Positions 31,944 through 40,535 of a stretch of DNA of 64,000 nt are shown piece after piece. Under the pieces are notes generated by a model. It did not search any database and was not told the origin of the DNA. It saw only the letters and a program-made list of their open reading frames with translations. The translations under genes were made by a program, and so were the position numbers. Every line of letters begins with the position of its first letter. Positions within the stretch are counted from its first letter, which is position 1. Source of the DNA: Sanguibacter suarezii NBRC 16159 (GTDB taxonomy: Bacteria; Actinomycetota; Actinomycetes; Actinomycetales; Cellulomonadaceae); NCBI RefSeq assembly GCF_001552735.1, contig NZ_BCRT01000006.1:1-64000 (forward strand), given 5' to 3'.

Positions 31944-32293
31944 CCGGTTCCGGCGACGAAAGCGCCGAGTTCACGGAGTTCGTCGACCCACTCGACACGG
32001 CTGGAAAGCCGATCGCGGTCCTTGCAGCCGACGACGCCCCCAGAGGCATTGACGGGGCCTTTACGACCAAGAGACGGCAAGAAGAAGTGCCGGGACAGAG
32101 GTACACCCTCGCCGTCGCATTGCTCATCGTCACGGCGCTTTTCTCCCTCGCTGCTGCGACGTTGGCCCTTGTGTCTACAGAGCAGCAGTGGGGGCGTCTC
32201 GATGCCTTACTTCCGTTGCTCATCACGCCCTTCCAGACCTTGCTAGGAGCCGCTATAGGGTGGTACTTCGGGGCTCACAGCAAGGACAAGTAG
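31940..32293 (+). CDS. Small two-helix membrane protein, hypothetical
   Basis: A 117-residue protein with a soluble acidic N-terminal half and two membrane helices at about residues 55-78 and 87-110, joined by a short loop. The end reads ITPFQTLLGAAIGWYFG, then a Lys-rich tail. A strong GAGAGGAG site precedes ATG 31940 and lies inside the previous gene. The hairpin topology resembles small membrane effectors or holin-like proteins, but no family is recognised. Pairing with a regulator and an acidic soluble protein in a defence-like block would fit an abortive-infection role; this is conjecture. Confidence 0.6.
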   Translation: MTGSGDESAEFTEFVDPLDTAGKPIAVLAADDAPRGIDGAFTTKRRQEEVPGQRYTLAVALLIVTALFSLAAATLALVSTEQQWGRLDALLPLLITPFQTLLGAAIGWYFGAHSKDK

Positions 32294-32563
32294 GACTGAT
32301 GCCCGCTCATCCGCTCCCTCCAAGTCCGGCTCCTTCGTCGTCGTGGCTGTCGAGGTGCTATCGGTAAAGTGCGGCCGCACGGGGGAACTCTGGGTCCGAC
32401 AGCCGCCCTGCACCAGTGGAGGATCCGTCTTGCCGAGTACATCCATGCGGCTTCTCAGCAGAAACCCGTGACTCAAGCAAGGGCAGAGGTCGACTCGATA
32501 GGGGCTGGATGACGCGCCGGAGAGAACCTTGTGCTCAGGTCGGTTGCATGATGAGCTTCGCGC

Positions 32564-33451
32564 ATGGACACCCTGGTCGAGACCGCCCTCCGACTACGCA
32601 TCATCGACTGGGTCCAGCGGCAAGCTGAACTCAATGGCGGTTTCCTGTACCGACACGAGCTGCTCTCGCACCGGATCGACGGCATGGATCTGCCGGTCAT
32701 TGACTACTCGCGGGGGATTCGCAACCCACAGAACTTCACATCTACGCTCTCGATTGTCGCGTCCGCGAGCGGGCCGTATGACGACGCCGAGTCAGACGAT
32801 GGACTCCTCCACTATGCATACCGTGACGGTGACCCATGGGGCGGTGACAACCGCAAGTTGCGCAATGCCATCACCACGGGCCAGCCACTCATCCTCTTCC
32901 GCAAAGAGGTGAAGAACATCTACACGCCGATCGCACCGGTCTACGTCGTCGACGATGTCCCCGAAGAGCGCGCATTTCTGATCGCGCTGGACGAGTCGTT
33001 CACGTTCGTGCCCGATCCTCGGAATCTGTCTGTCCCGCAACGGGCATACGCCGTGCGGCTTGCCCGGCAGCGCTTGCACCAACCAGCCTTCCGAACGCGC
33101 GTGCTGGTCGCGTATGAGGTCCGGTGTGCGGTGTGTCAACTCAAGCACGGCTCACTCCTTGATGCCGCGCACATCGTCTCCGACTCGGAGGAGCATGGGG
33201 TTCCGACGGTAAACAACGGGCTTGCGCTGTGCAAGATCCACCATGCGGCCTACGACCAGAACATGATGGGCATCACGCCCGACTACATGGTCGAGATCGA
33301 CAGCGAACTCCTCGCCGAAATCGACGGGCCCATGCTCAAGCACGGTCTTCAGGAGATGCACGGGCGTACGATATCTATGCCGGCTCGCGTTGCGGATCGC
33401 CCAGATAGGGAGCTTCTCGCGTGGCGTTACGCGAAGATGTCCCGGCGCTGA
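32564..33451 (+). CDS. HNH endonuclease, predicted restriction type (COG3440-like)
   Basis: A 295-residue protein with a C-terminal HNH nuclease domain (about residues 180-240). CAVCQLKHGSLLDAAHIV provides CxxC and the DAAH catalytic His. VNNGLALCKIHHAAYDQNMMGI supplies Asn, a CxxH metal pair and the final Asp/Asn. The first 170 residues (YRDGDPWGGDNRKLRNAI, FLIALDESFTF) resemble the substrate-reading part of predicted HNH restriction enzymes that cut alone, often modified DNA. No methyltransferase is linked, consistent with a type IV-like enzyme. The ribosome binding site is weak and 270 bp of unannotated sequence precede it. Confidence 0.82.
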   Translation: MDTLVETALRLRIIDWVQRQAELNGGFLYRHELLSHRIDGMDLPVIDYSRGIRNPQNFTSTLSIVASASGPYDDAESDDGLLHYAYRDGDPWGGDNRKLRNAITTGQPLILFRKEVKNIYTPIAPVYVVDDVPEERAFLIALDESFTFVPDPRNLSVPQRAYAVRLARQRLHQPAFRTRVLVAYEVRCAVCQLKHGSLLDAAHIVSDSEEHGVPTVNNGLALCKIHHAAYDQNMMGITPDYMVEIDSELLAEIDGPMLKHGLQEMHGRTISMPARVADRPDRELLAWRYAKMSRR

Positions 33452-33582
33452 CGCTTGGTAGCGATCCTGCTTTGCGTTAGTTGAACGGTTGACCAAACGC
33501 AACGGCGGATGTCTCGAATCGCACTAGCGTCATCCGCGCGCGTCTCGCCCACAATGTCAGCCCATCCCGGCATCATGAACAC

Positions 33583-35805
33583 ATGAAGCCTCAAGTCCTC
33601 ACGCGCGGCGCGAATGCGCCACTCGCTGCCACCATCAACCGGGTTCGCATCGTCATCGGCTGGTCCGACGACAGCGTCGACGTGGACGCCTCGGCGCTGT
33701 TGCTGACTGGCGACGGCAAGGTGCGTGGCGATGAGGACTTCGTCTTCTACAACCAGCCCGTCTCCACCTGCGGCGCGGTGCAGCACCTGGGCCGCGCGGC
33801 CGGGGACGTTGGTGCGGAAGAGCGGCTCTCCCTCGACCTGGAAGACCTGCCAGACGATGTCGAGACGATCGCTATCTCGGCAAGCGTCGGCGCGGGGACC
33901 TTCGGCCAGCTCGATGGGCTGCGGCTCATAGTGCTCGACGAGACGGGCACACCGCTCATCACCTTTGATATCGCTGAGGCGACTACGGAGACAGCCTTCG
34001 TCTTCGGGGAGGTGTACCGGCGGGCGGGGGGTTGGAAGGTGCGCGCGGTCGGACAGGGCTGGGACAGCGGGCTCGTTGGCTTGGCCACGGACTTCGGGGT
34101 GAGCGTCGAGGACGAGCCTGAGGTTCCGGAACCGGAAGCTGAACCGCCGACACTCGTCGTCGAGTCTGCAACTGCCGACGCGGACACCGCGCCGATGGAG
34201 AGCATCTCGGCCAATGAGAGCGACGACGACCTTGTTGAGGTTGTCGAGCTTCCGACTCCCGAAGCCGACATTCCCGCGCCGAAGCCTCCCGAGACTGCCG
34301 AGTTAGTACTTGACGAGCAGTCGACCGATGTGACGTCCGCCCAGTCTGCGGATACCCCGGTAGCTGAGGTGCCTGAACAGACCTCGGCTACGGGCGCCAA
34401 TGCGCCAGCGCAGGAAGTCGCGGCCGCGTCGGTGCGGCGCACGGGTGTCCGGACGAAGAAGCAGAGGGTCGTGGTCGCACCACCGGCGCTCAAGCTAGCC
34501 GGCGATGAGGCGTGGGTTCCGGCGCGGCTCTTCTCCGTGTCGGGGGTAGGGACCGCCGACGAGCAGGAGAAGCGGGCGACGTCGGCCCTGCTCGCCACGA
34601 TGATGGGCGTGCGGCCCTTCGCGCGAGCGATCAGCGCGCACTTCGGGGCGCCGGCCGGCGCCGTGGAGACCTACCTTGAGGTGCCGTTCACGCACGGGGA
34701 CCGCAAGGTCTACCCGGACGGCGTCATCCGCATCGCCCGAGGTGGGAAGGTGTGGACCGCGCTGCTCGAGGTAAAGACCGGGTCCGGGCAGCTGCGCACC
34801 GAGCAGGTCGAGCAGTACCTCGACGTCGCGCGGACCAAGGGCTACGACGCGGTCGTCACGCTGTCCAACGAGATCGCTCCCGGGACCGGGGAACACCCGG
34901 TGAGCGTCGATGCGCGCAAGCTCAAGTCCGTCGCGCTCTACCACCTGTCCTGGGCGGAGGTGCTGCACGAGGCGCGGATGGTGCTCACTCACCGCGGCGT
35001 CGCCGACCCGATGCAGGCCTGGACGCTCGCTGAGCTCATCCGCTACCTCGAGCACCCGCGTTCGGGGGCGACCGGCTTCGACGACATGGGATCGAGCTGG
35101 GTGCTCGTGCGGGAGGCAGTCGCGGCCGGGACGCTGCGCGCCGGGGACTCCAAGGTGCCGACAGTGGCGAACTCCTGGATCCGGCTGGTCCGCCAGCTCT
35201 GCCTGCGCCTGACTGCTGAGCTTGGGGTGCAGGTCACCCATGTCATGCCGCGTCAGCTCGCCGGTGACCCGGCCGCACGAGCGCGGGTCGCCGGCGAACA
35301 GCTGGCCTCGGAGGGGACGATGAGCGCGACACTCAAGGTGCCCGGGGCTGCCGGGCCCCTCACCGTCGTCGCTGACCTGCGGATCTCCAAGGTGCGGGTG
35401 AGTGCATCGGTGCGCGCCCCGCAGGAAGGCGGACCGCAGCGGCGGATCACCTGGCTGCTGCGTCAGCTCGCCGATGCGCCGGACGACACGCTGGTCGATG
35501 TGCACTATGCCGGCGTCGCGCAGGACACCTGCGAGCGGCTGGGTGACGTGCGGGAATCGGCCGGGGCTCTGGTGTCCGAGCGGTCCGGGGACGTGACGAG
35601 CTTCGAGATCACGACGGTTGCGCCCCTGGGGACCAAGCGGTCCGGGCTCAAGGGAGCGTTCATCCCCTCGGTGATCGGGGCAACTGAAGCGTTCTACTCT
35701 GCGGTGCTGCAGCCCGTGCGCGGGTGGGTGCCACCGGCGCCGAAGCTTGCGTCGGGTGGGGTAGGGGAGGGCGTCGAGGTGGTGCCGGAGAACCTCAGCG
35801 TCTAG
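33583..35805 (+). CDS. TerD domain fused to PD-(D/E)XK-like nuclease domain
   Basis: A 740-residue fusion. Residues 1-170 are a complete TerD domain (DVDASALLLTGDGKVRGDEDFVFYN, FVFGEVYRR, WKVRAVGQGWDSG), a calcium-binding stress module first known from tellurite resistance. An acidic, Pro/Glu-rich linker spans about 175-290. Residues 330-450 carry PDG with Asp379, then LLEVK with Glu396 and Lys398, then a Gln-containing helix EQVEQYLD. This is the pattern of PD-(D/E)XK nucleases. The last 270 residues are unassigned. Published analyses of Ter proteins noted links to nucleases, but this protein's role is unknown. Confidence 0.8.
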   Translation: MKPQVLTRGANAPLAATINRVRIVIGWSDDSVDVDASALLLTGDGKVRGDEDFVFYNQPVSTCGAVQHLGRAAGDVGAEERLSLDLEDLPDDVETIAISASVGAGTFGQLDGLRLIVLDETGTPLITFDIAEATTETAFVFGEVYRRAGGWKVRAVGQGWDSGLVGLATDFGVSVEDEPEVPEPEAEPPTLVVESATADADTAPMESISANESDDDLVEVVELPTPEADIPAPKPPETAELVLDEQSTDVTSAQSADTPVAEVPEQTSATGANAPAQEVAAASVRRTGVRTKKQRVVVAPPALKLAGDEAWVPARLFSVSGVGTADEQEKRATSALLATMMGVRPFARAISAHFGAPAGAVETYLEVPFTHGDRKVYPDGVIRIARGGKVWTALLEVKTGSGQLRTEQVEQYLDVARTKGYDAVVTLSNEIAPGTGEHPVSVDARKLKSVALYHLSWAEVLHEARMVLTHRGVADPMQAWTLAELIRYLEHPRSGATGFDDMGSSWVLVREAVAAGTLRAGDSKVPTVANSWIRLVRQLCLRLTAELGVQVTHVMPRQLAGDPAARARVAGEQLASEGTMSATLKVPGAAGPLTVVADLRISKVRVSASVRAPQEGGPQRRITWLLRQLADAPDDTLVDVHYAGVAQDTCERLGDVRESAGALVSERSGDVTSFEITTVAPLGTKRSGLKGAFIPSVIGATEAFYSAVLQPVRGWVPPAPKLASGGVGEGVEVVPENLSV

Positions 35806-35851
35806 ACAGTTCAGGCTCGCCGCGGCCGAGCCACCTCCGGTAGACCTATAT

Positions 35852-35872
35852 CGACTAAGATATGTTTAGTCG
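35852..35872. promoter_or_regulatory. Inverted repeat operator before XRE gene
   Basis: CGACTAA (35852-35858) and TTAGTCG (35866-35872) are perfect seven-base arms separated by seven bases, overlapping a TAAGAT sequence that could be the -10 box. The palindrome ends 17 bp before the XRE ATG. This is the expected layout for an antitoxin that represses its own operon. Confidence 0.65.
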
Positions 35873-35889
35873 TCACGGAGGTGGTGGAG

Positions 35890-36465
35890 ATGACTGCAGG
35901 CACGCTGCTCCGCGCAGCGCGACGAAGCAGCGGCTTAGGCCAGCAAGTGCTGGCCGAGCGCGCCCAGACGAGCCAGCCGGACGTGTCCGCCGTAGAACGA
36001 GGGCGCCGGACTCCAACCGTCGACACCCTCGTGCGGTTGCTCGACAGCGCTGGGCACAAACTCATCGCAGTGAAGACAAGTCACCCCGATGCGGTGGAGA
36101 CATCTGCTCGGATCGCCGACGCGCTGCGGTCGGGCGCGGCCCAGGCGGCCCTGCGGAGGTTCCTCGACTACTCGGATGGCCTGGCTGCCACGTCAGGAGT
36201 CGAACGGGTGATGCTGACCGCGGCAGAGCCGTATCCCAGCGGCTCGCCCGTGTGGGACGCCGCCCTCGCCGCCGTCGCTGAGTACTGGCTTGACCAGGAG
36301 GGTCTCCCGAAGCCGCACTGGCTGAACGATCCGTCGCGAACCCTCCCTTCGCCACAGACCCTTGATGTCAGCATCTACGACCTGCCGCCACGGATCGACG
36401 AGGTTCCCCCGCCTTTCGCTAGGCGCAACGTGTTGGTTGAGCGCGGAACCCTGGCGAGCATCTGA
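35890..36465 (+). CDS. XRE family HTH protein, probable antitoxin
   Basis: A 191-residue protein. The N-terminal XRE helix-turn-helix covers about residues 3-62 (GQQVLAERAQTSQPDVSAVERGRRTPTVDTLVRLL). The rest is not recognised and probably binds the partner. ATG 35890 was preferred to GTG 35881 because the GGAGGTGG ribosome binding site then has normal spacing. The last base of its stop is the first base of the next ATG, and that gene encodes a nucleotidyltransferase. HTH plus AbiEii-like nucleotidyltransferase pairs act as toxin-antitoxin systems, so an antitoxin role is likely. Confidence 0.75.
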   Translation: MTAGTLLRAARRSSGLGQQVLAERAQTSQPDVSAVERGRRTPTVDTLVRLLDSAGHKLIAVKTSHPDAVETSARIADALRSGAAQAALRRFLDYSDGLAATSGVERVMLTAAEPYPSGSPVWDAALAAVAEYWLDQEGLPKPHWLNDPSRTLPSPQTLDVSIYDLPPRIDEVPPPFARRNVLVERGTLASI

Positions 36466-37057
36466 TGGCGCTCGAACTGGAGGACCTCCTGGATGGTCTG
36501 CGGGAGGTCATTCGTCGTACTGCGGAGACAGGGCAGTCGCTCTCGATCCGGATCGTCGGAGGAGCAGCTCTCCGGATCGCCTACTTTGATCGCCTACCAC
36601 CGTCGATATCGACGCACGGATCGAACCTTTCGAGGATCTCAAGCCGATAGTCGTGCAGATCGCGCGTGAGCGAAACTGGCCCGAGAGCTGGCTCAACGAT
36701 GAGGCAAACCAGTTCATCCCGAGCTGGGGGCGACAGATCGACTGGCGCCCTCTGTACGACAAAGACCAGATCTCAATCTGGGTGGCTCCGATTGATGCGC
36801 TTCTCGCCATGAAGCTCCATGCCGTTCAAGGCAGGCCTGGTCGAGATACTGACGATGTCGCCAAGCTCCTGCGTCTCAACGGTATTGGCGATGTCAGGGC
36901 GGCCGAAGCGATCTACGAGGACTTCTATCCGGGTGACGGGCTCAACGAGCGCTCGTTGCTCCTCCTCGAGCGGATGTTCCACATCGGACTCCCTGAGCTG
37001 CCAGACGCCCCGCCCGTGATCGATCTCGGCGGAGACGCAGTGCGCGGCAAGAAGTAG
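36465..37057 (+). pseudogene. AbiEii/MNT-like nucleotidyltransferase, single-base frameshift
   Basis: The first frame (ATG 36465) reads a nucleotidyltransferase N-terminus, IRIVGGAALRIAYFDR, then runs into unrelated residues and stops near 36650. From about 36596 a second frame reads TTVDIDARIEPFEDL, which supplies the missing DxD metal-binding motif, and continues to 37057 (MKLHAVQGRPGRDTDDVAKLL). Adding one base after 36595 would give a single open frame of about 197 codons. So the putative toxin is inactivated by a one-base deletion, or the sequence has an error there. Its antitoxin-like partner is intact. Confidence 0.72.
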
Positions 37058-37116
37058 GGCGTTGGGGCACGGGGCGAACCAGTGCGGGCAGGAACTGCCG
37101 GTGTGAGCATGAAGAG

Positions 37117-37518
37117 ATGACATCCATCCAGCGCCTCCGCCCCGAAGGGCTCGTCCAGAGCCCGGCCTTCAGCCACGTCGCCATCGTGCCGCCCGGTGCG
37201 ACGACCATCTACGTCGGCGGGCAGAACGCCGTCGACGCTGACGGCGCGCTCGTCGGCGCAGAAGACGTCGCGGCGCAGTCTGTCCGCGCCCTGGCCAACG
37301 CGAAGGTTGCGCTCGCCGCAGCCGGGGCGAGCGTGGCCGACGTCGTGCAGTGGACGGTGTACTTCGTCGAGGGCGCCGACCTCGCGGCGGGGTACGGGGC
37401 CATCGCCTCCGAGCTCGCCTCCGACGAACCGGCCCTGGTCAGCGCGGCGCTCGTCGCGGGCTTGGGTGTGCCTGGCGCGCTCGTGGAGATCAGCGCGGTC
37501 GCCGCGGTGGTGCGCTAG
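37117..37518 (+). CDS. RidA family protein
   Basis: A 133-residue single-domain protein of the RidA/YjgF/UK114 family, trimeric enzymes that hydrolyse reactive enamine/imine intermediates from PLP enzymes. IYVGGQNAVDADGALVG near the N-terminus, SVADVVQWTVYFVEGADL in the middle and LVSAALVAGLGVPGALVEISAVAAV at the end follow the family pattern. The usual C-terminal arginine in RxxVE-type motifs is not obvious, so canonical deaminase activity is uncertain. It marks the return to ordinary chromosomal genes after the accessory block. Confidence 0.85.
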   Translation: MTSIQRLRPEGLVQSPAFSHVAIVPPGATTIYVGGQNAVDADGALVGAEDVAAQSVRALANAKVALAAAGASVADVVQWTVYFVEGADLAAGYGAIASELASDEPALVSAALVAGLGVPGALVEISAVAAVVR

Positions 37519-37669
37519 CGACGTCGGGCTCGTGTCAGGGGCCAGCGAGTTCGCGCGTCGCCGCCGGGGCAAGGGTGCCGCGTTGGCCCGGCGGGCGCGC
37601 GAGGACGAGCGCATGCTGAGAAGGCGGCCCGGCCGGCCGCGGTGGCCGGACGAGAACGGGGTGAGGGCG

Positions 37670-38554
37670 ATGTCGATCGTGGTCGGGGTGGACGGGTCGG
37701 CGGTGAGCGCCGCCGCGCTGCGGTGGGCGGCGCAGGAGGCGGCCGTGCGAGGGGACTCCTTGTGGATCGTCCACGTGCGCGCCCCCGGCCGGTCCCGGAT
37801 CCCCTTCGGCGACGGCCCGCTCATGGAGTTCGACGATGCCGCGCACTATGCGACCCAGCTGCTCCAGGAAGCCGCCCGAATCGCCCGGGCCGAGGCGCCC
37901 GACATCGACATCGACGTGCAGGGTGTGACCGGCCAGGTGGCCACGACGCTGCTGGAGGCGGCTGAGGAGGCGGCACTGCTCGTCGTCGGGCGCAGCGGGC
38001 ACGGGACGCTGGGTTCGATCTTCCTCGGCTCGGTCAGTGTGCGCCTAGCCGCGCATGCCAGCTGCCCGGTCGCCATCGTGCCGGACGTCTCCGACTCGAA
38101 CTCCGCGCACATGGTCGTGGGGATCGCGGTCGAGACGCCGGGGGTGCGCGCGGTGCTGAGCTTCGCCCTCGACGAGGCGGCGCGGCGGTCCTGCCGGTTG
38201 ACGGTGGTCGCGGCGTACTCGATCCCGTTCACCGAGGCGATCCGCCGGGACCCGTCGGTCTACGGGCCCTACGACCCCGTGACCCACTCGGTCACCGCGT
38301 CCTCGGTTGCGGCGCTCATCAAGCACGTGCGTCAGGACCGCCACCACGGAGTCGACGTCGACACGATGGTGGTCGGTGAAGACCCAGCCGGGGCGATCAC
38401 CACCACCGGGCACGGCGCGCAGCTGACGGTGGTCGGGTCACGCGGGCACGGGACGGTCACCGGGCCAGCGTTGGGGTCGGTCTCCCAGGCGGTGCTGCGG
38501 CACGCGACGCATCCGGTGGTCGTGGTGCCGATGGTGGAGTCGCACCTGGAGTGA
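37670..38554 (+). CDS. Universal stress protein, two UspA domains
   Basis: A 294-residue cytoplasmic protein with tandem UspA domains (about 1-140 and 150-290). Each ends with an ATP-binding motif: VVGRSGHGTLGSIFLGSVS and VVGSRGHGTVTGPALGSVS. Domain starts read SIVVGVDGS and HMVVGIAVETPG; the second lacks the usual Asp, as is common. ATG 37670 has GAGGGC upstream; longer in-frame readings run back through the ridA sequence in another frame and were rejected. Actinobacterial tandem Usp proteins are typically induced by starvation or hypoxia; no regulatory site is identified here. Confidence 0.9.
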   Translation: MSIVVGVDGSAVSAAALRWAAQEAAVRGDSLWIVHVRAPGRSRIPFGDGPLMEFDDAAHYATQLLQEAARIARAEAPDIDIDVQGVTGQVATTLLEAAEEAALLVVGRSGHGTLGSIFLGSVSVRLAAHASCPVAIVPDVSDSNSAHMVVGIAVETPGVRAVLSFALDEAARRSCRLTVVAAYSIPFTEAIRRDPSVYGPYDPVTHSVTASSVAALIKHVRQDRHHGVDVDTMVVGEDPAGAITTTGHGAQLTVVGSRGHGTVTGPALGSVSQAVLRHATHPVVVVPMVESHLE

Positions 38555-38811
38555 GGGTGAGCCGTGACGCCTCGTGGTCGACGTATCCACTGTCCCAGCC
38601 GGGTGGGGAACGCTCTTGGTGGAAATGTCGGCGGTGACAGCGCTCCGCTGAAGGCGCAGTCGCGGTGGGTAGGCTGCCGCCTGACGGTGCTGAACGCAGC
38701 GAGTCGTCCGCCGACCACGCGCCCGCGACGAAGGGGAGCGCCCCGGAGGCGTAGCCACCATGGCCAGCGCGGTGGCTGTAGCGCTTTCGGTGACCAGTGC
38801 ATAGGCAGGGT

Positions 38812-39363
38812 ATGGAGACGAACGAGTCGACCGACGATGAGCTGCTGGCCCGGTCGGTGCTGCGACCGCAGGTGCTGGGAGTGCTGTACGAGCGCCACGC
38901 GGCGTCGGTGTTCCGGTTCATCACCCGCCGGGCCGGCCCGGCAGCCGCTGAAGACCTCGTCGGCGACGTCTTCGTAGCAGCGATCGAGGCCCGCGTGCGC
39001 TACCGCCCGCACGAGAGCGGTTCCGCCCTGCCGTGGCTGTACGGGATCAGCGGCAACGTGGTGCGGACATACCTGCGCAAGCAACGTCCCAGTGCGGTCA
39101 TCGATACTCACGTGGGTGTGGACTGGCACGCCGTCGACGACCGGCTCGACGCCCGCGCCACACGTGACCAGCTCCGCCGCGCTCTGGCCTCGCTCAGCCC
39201 AGCCGAGCGCGAAGCGTTCCTGCTGGTCGCCTGGGAAGGGCTGAGCGCCGTTGAGGCGGCGCGCACCCTCGGCGTGACGCCAACCGTCGTGCGAACCCGC
39301 ATGACTCGGGCCCGCCAGCGCGCTCGGACCGTCCTGATCACCACGCCCGTTTCTGCTGTCTGA
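38812..39363 (+). CDS. ECF-type RNA polymerase sigma factor
   Basis: A 183-residue sigma-70 family factor. Region 2 (about residues 20-90) contains LYERHAASVFRFITRRAGPAAAEDLVGDVF and region 4 (about 120-175) contains LSPAEREAFLLVAWEGLSAVEAARTLGVTPTVVRTRM. ATG 38812 has GGCAGGG upstream; GTG 38797 is a possible alternative. The next gene, 12 bp away, encodes a single-pass protein of the CU044_5270 family, the usual partner of this sigma group in actinobacteria. The pair may respond to an envelope signal. Confidence 0.9.
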   Translation: METNESTDDELLARSVLRPQVLGVLYERHAASVFRFITRRAGPAAAEDLVGDVFVAAIEARVRYRPHESGSALPWLYGISGNVVRTYLRKQRPSAVIDTHVGVDWHAVDDRLDARATRDQLRRALASLSPAEREAFLLVAWEGLSAVEAARTLGVTPTVVRTRMTRARQRARTVLITTPVSAV

Positions 39364-39375
39364 CGGAGGACCACC

Positions 39376-40335
39376 ATGAACCTCGACACCCTGGCCCAGA
39401 AGGCTGGCGACGTCGCTGGCCCCACGCCCGACGCCCTCGTCGCCGGGCGCCAGCAGATGGACGCCGCCATCACCGCGGCCAGCGCACGCGTCACCGCTGT
39501 GCGGCGCAGCCGCCGTCCCCGACGATGGGGCATCGCCGCCCTCGCAGGCGCAGCAGCTACCGCAGTTGCGGTCCTCGCGGTTCCCCTGTTCGGCGCCTCG
39601 CCGGCATCGGCAGAAGAGGTTCTCCTCGCGGCAGCGGAGGCTGCCGGGCAGCAGGTGGACGAGGCTGCCGGAGCGGCGTACTGGCACGTGGTCTCCGAGG
39701 TCTACTACCCCGACACGCAACCGTTCCCACGGGAGATCTGGCAGGGGCGGTTCGAGGAGAGCGTCCTCTCCAACGGCCTTAACGCCGCTCTCGCGGCAGG
39801 TGACGGTGCTCTGGACCCCGCGCTGATCCGCGCTGAGGGGATCGACGGGCCGGCAGCATTCGGCATCGCAGGAGGGGTTCTCTCGTGGGAGGACCTCGAG
39901 GCGCTGCCCACGGACGCAGCCGAGCTGGAAGCCCACCTGCGGAAGATGGCCAGCGGGCAAGAGTCCGGTGAAGAGAACGCGCTCTGGGAGAGTGTCACCG
40001 CCCTTCTCGTAGAGAGCCCAGCCTCACCTGCACTTCGCCGCGCACTGTGGCAGGTCGCCGCGAACATGCCCGACGTCGAGCTCGTGGGCGCCATGACCGA
40101 CTCGGCAGGTCGGCAGGGCACCGCCGTCGAACGCAACCAGCTCGACGCCGGCCGGGACCGCGCCGTCTACATCCTCGATCCCACCGATGGCACCCTGCTC
40201 GAGATCCAGAACATCGACGCCGACGGAAAAGTCGTCTACCGGCTGACCCAGCTCGACCAGCAGCCCAGCATGACGGCCCCTGTCCCCCAGCCCCCGATCT
40301 GCGGACCTGGGTCAGTCCCTGAGCACAGCTGCTGA
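39376..40335 (+). CDS. CU044_5270 family membrane protein, sigma-factor partner
   Basis: A 319-residue protein. A basic cytoplasmic segment of about 45 residues ends in RRSRRPRRW and is followed by one membrane helix (about 52-72) and an extracytoplasmic domain of roughly 245 residues with two Cys near the C-terminus. CU044_5270 proteins sit immediately after ECF sigma genes in actinobacteria and are thought to act as anti-sigma or sensor proteins. No zinc-binding anti-sigma motif (HxxxCxxC) is present, so the mode of control is unknown. GGAGG precedes the ATG. A family 1 palindrome follows. Confidence 0.8.
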   Translation: MNLDTLAQKAGDVAGPTPDALVAGRQQMDAAITAASARVTAVRRSRRPRRWGIAALAGAAATAVAVLAVPLFGASPASAEEVLLAAAEAAGQQVDEAAGAAYWHVVSEVYYPDTQPFPREIWQGRFEESVLSNGLNAALAAGDGALDPALIRAEGIDGPAAFGIAGGVLSWEDLEALPTDAAELEAHLRKMASGQESGEENALWESVTALLVESPASPALRRALWQVAANMPDVELVGAMTDSAGRQGTAVERNQLDAGRDRAVYILDPTDGTLLEIQNIDADGKVVYRLTQLDQQPSMTAPVPQPPICGPGSVPEHSC

Positions 40336-40393
40336 ACGCAGCACCCTGGGCAGGCGCGTCTCAGGGCCGAGCAACTGGAGCCTGGCGGGCGGT

Positions 40394-40459
40394 GAGGTCG
40401 TCTATCAGGTGTGAGGTCGTCTGTCTGAACAGACGACCTCGCACCTAACAGACGACCTC
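40394..40459. terminator. Four-arm palindromic element, family 1 copy C
   Basis: Arms lie at 40394-40405, 40413-40424, 40429-40440 and 40448-40459, the same 66-bp length and 19/16/19 spacing as copies A and B. It lies between the convergent CU044_5270 and aldo/keto reductase genes. Its spacers (CAGGTGT, GCACCTA) also pair, so the stem is nearly continuous. Confidence 0.75.
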
Positions 40460-40535
40460 AGCGCCAGCGCTCAGCCAGTGGCCGGAACGTTGTCGGCGGG
40501 AGCGCCGACAGCCCCTGGCGGTGTGGGCGGCAGGG

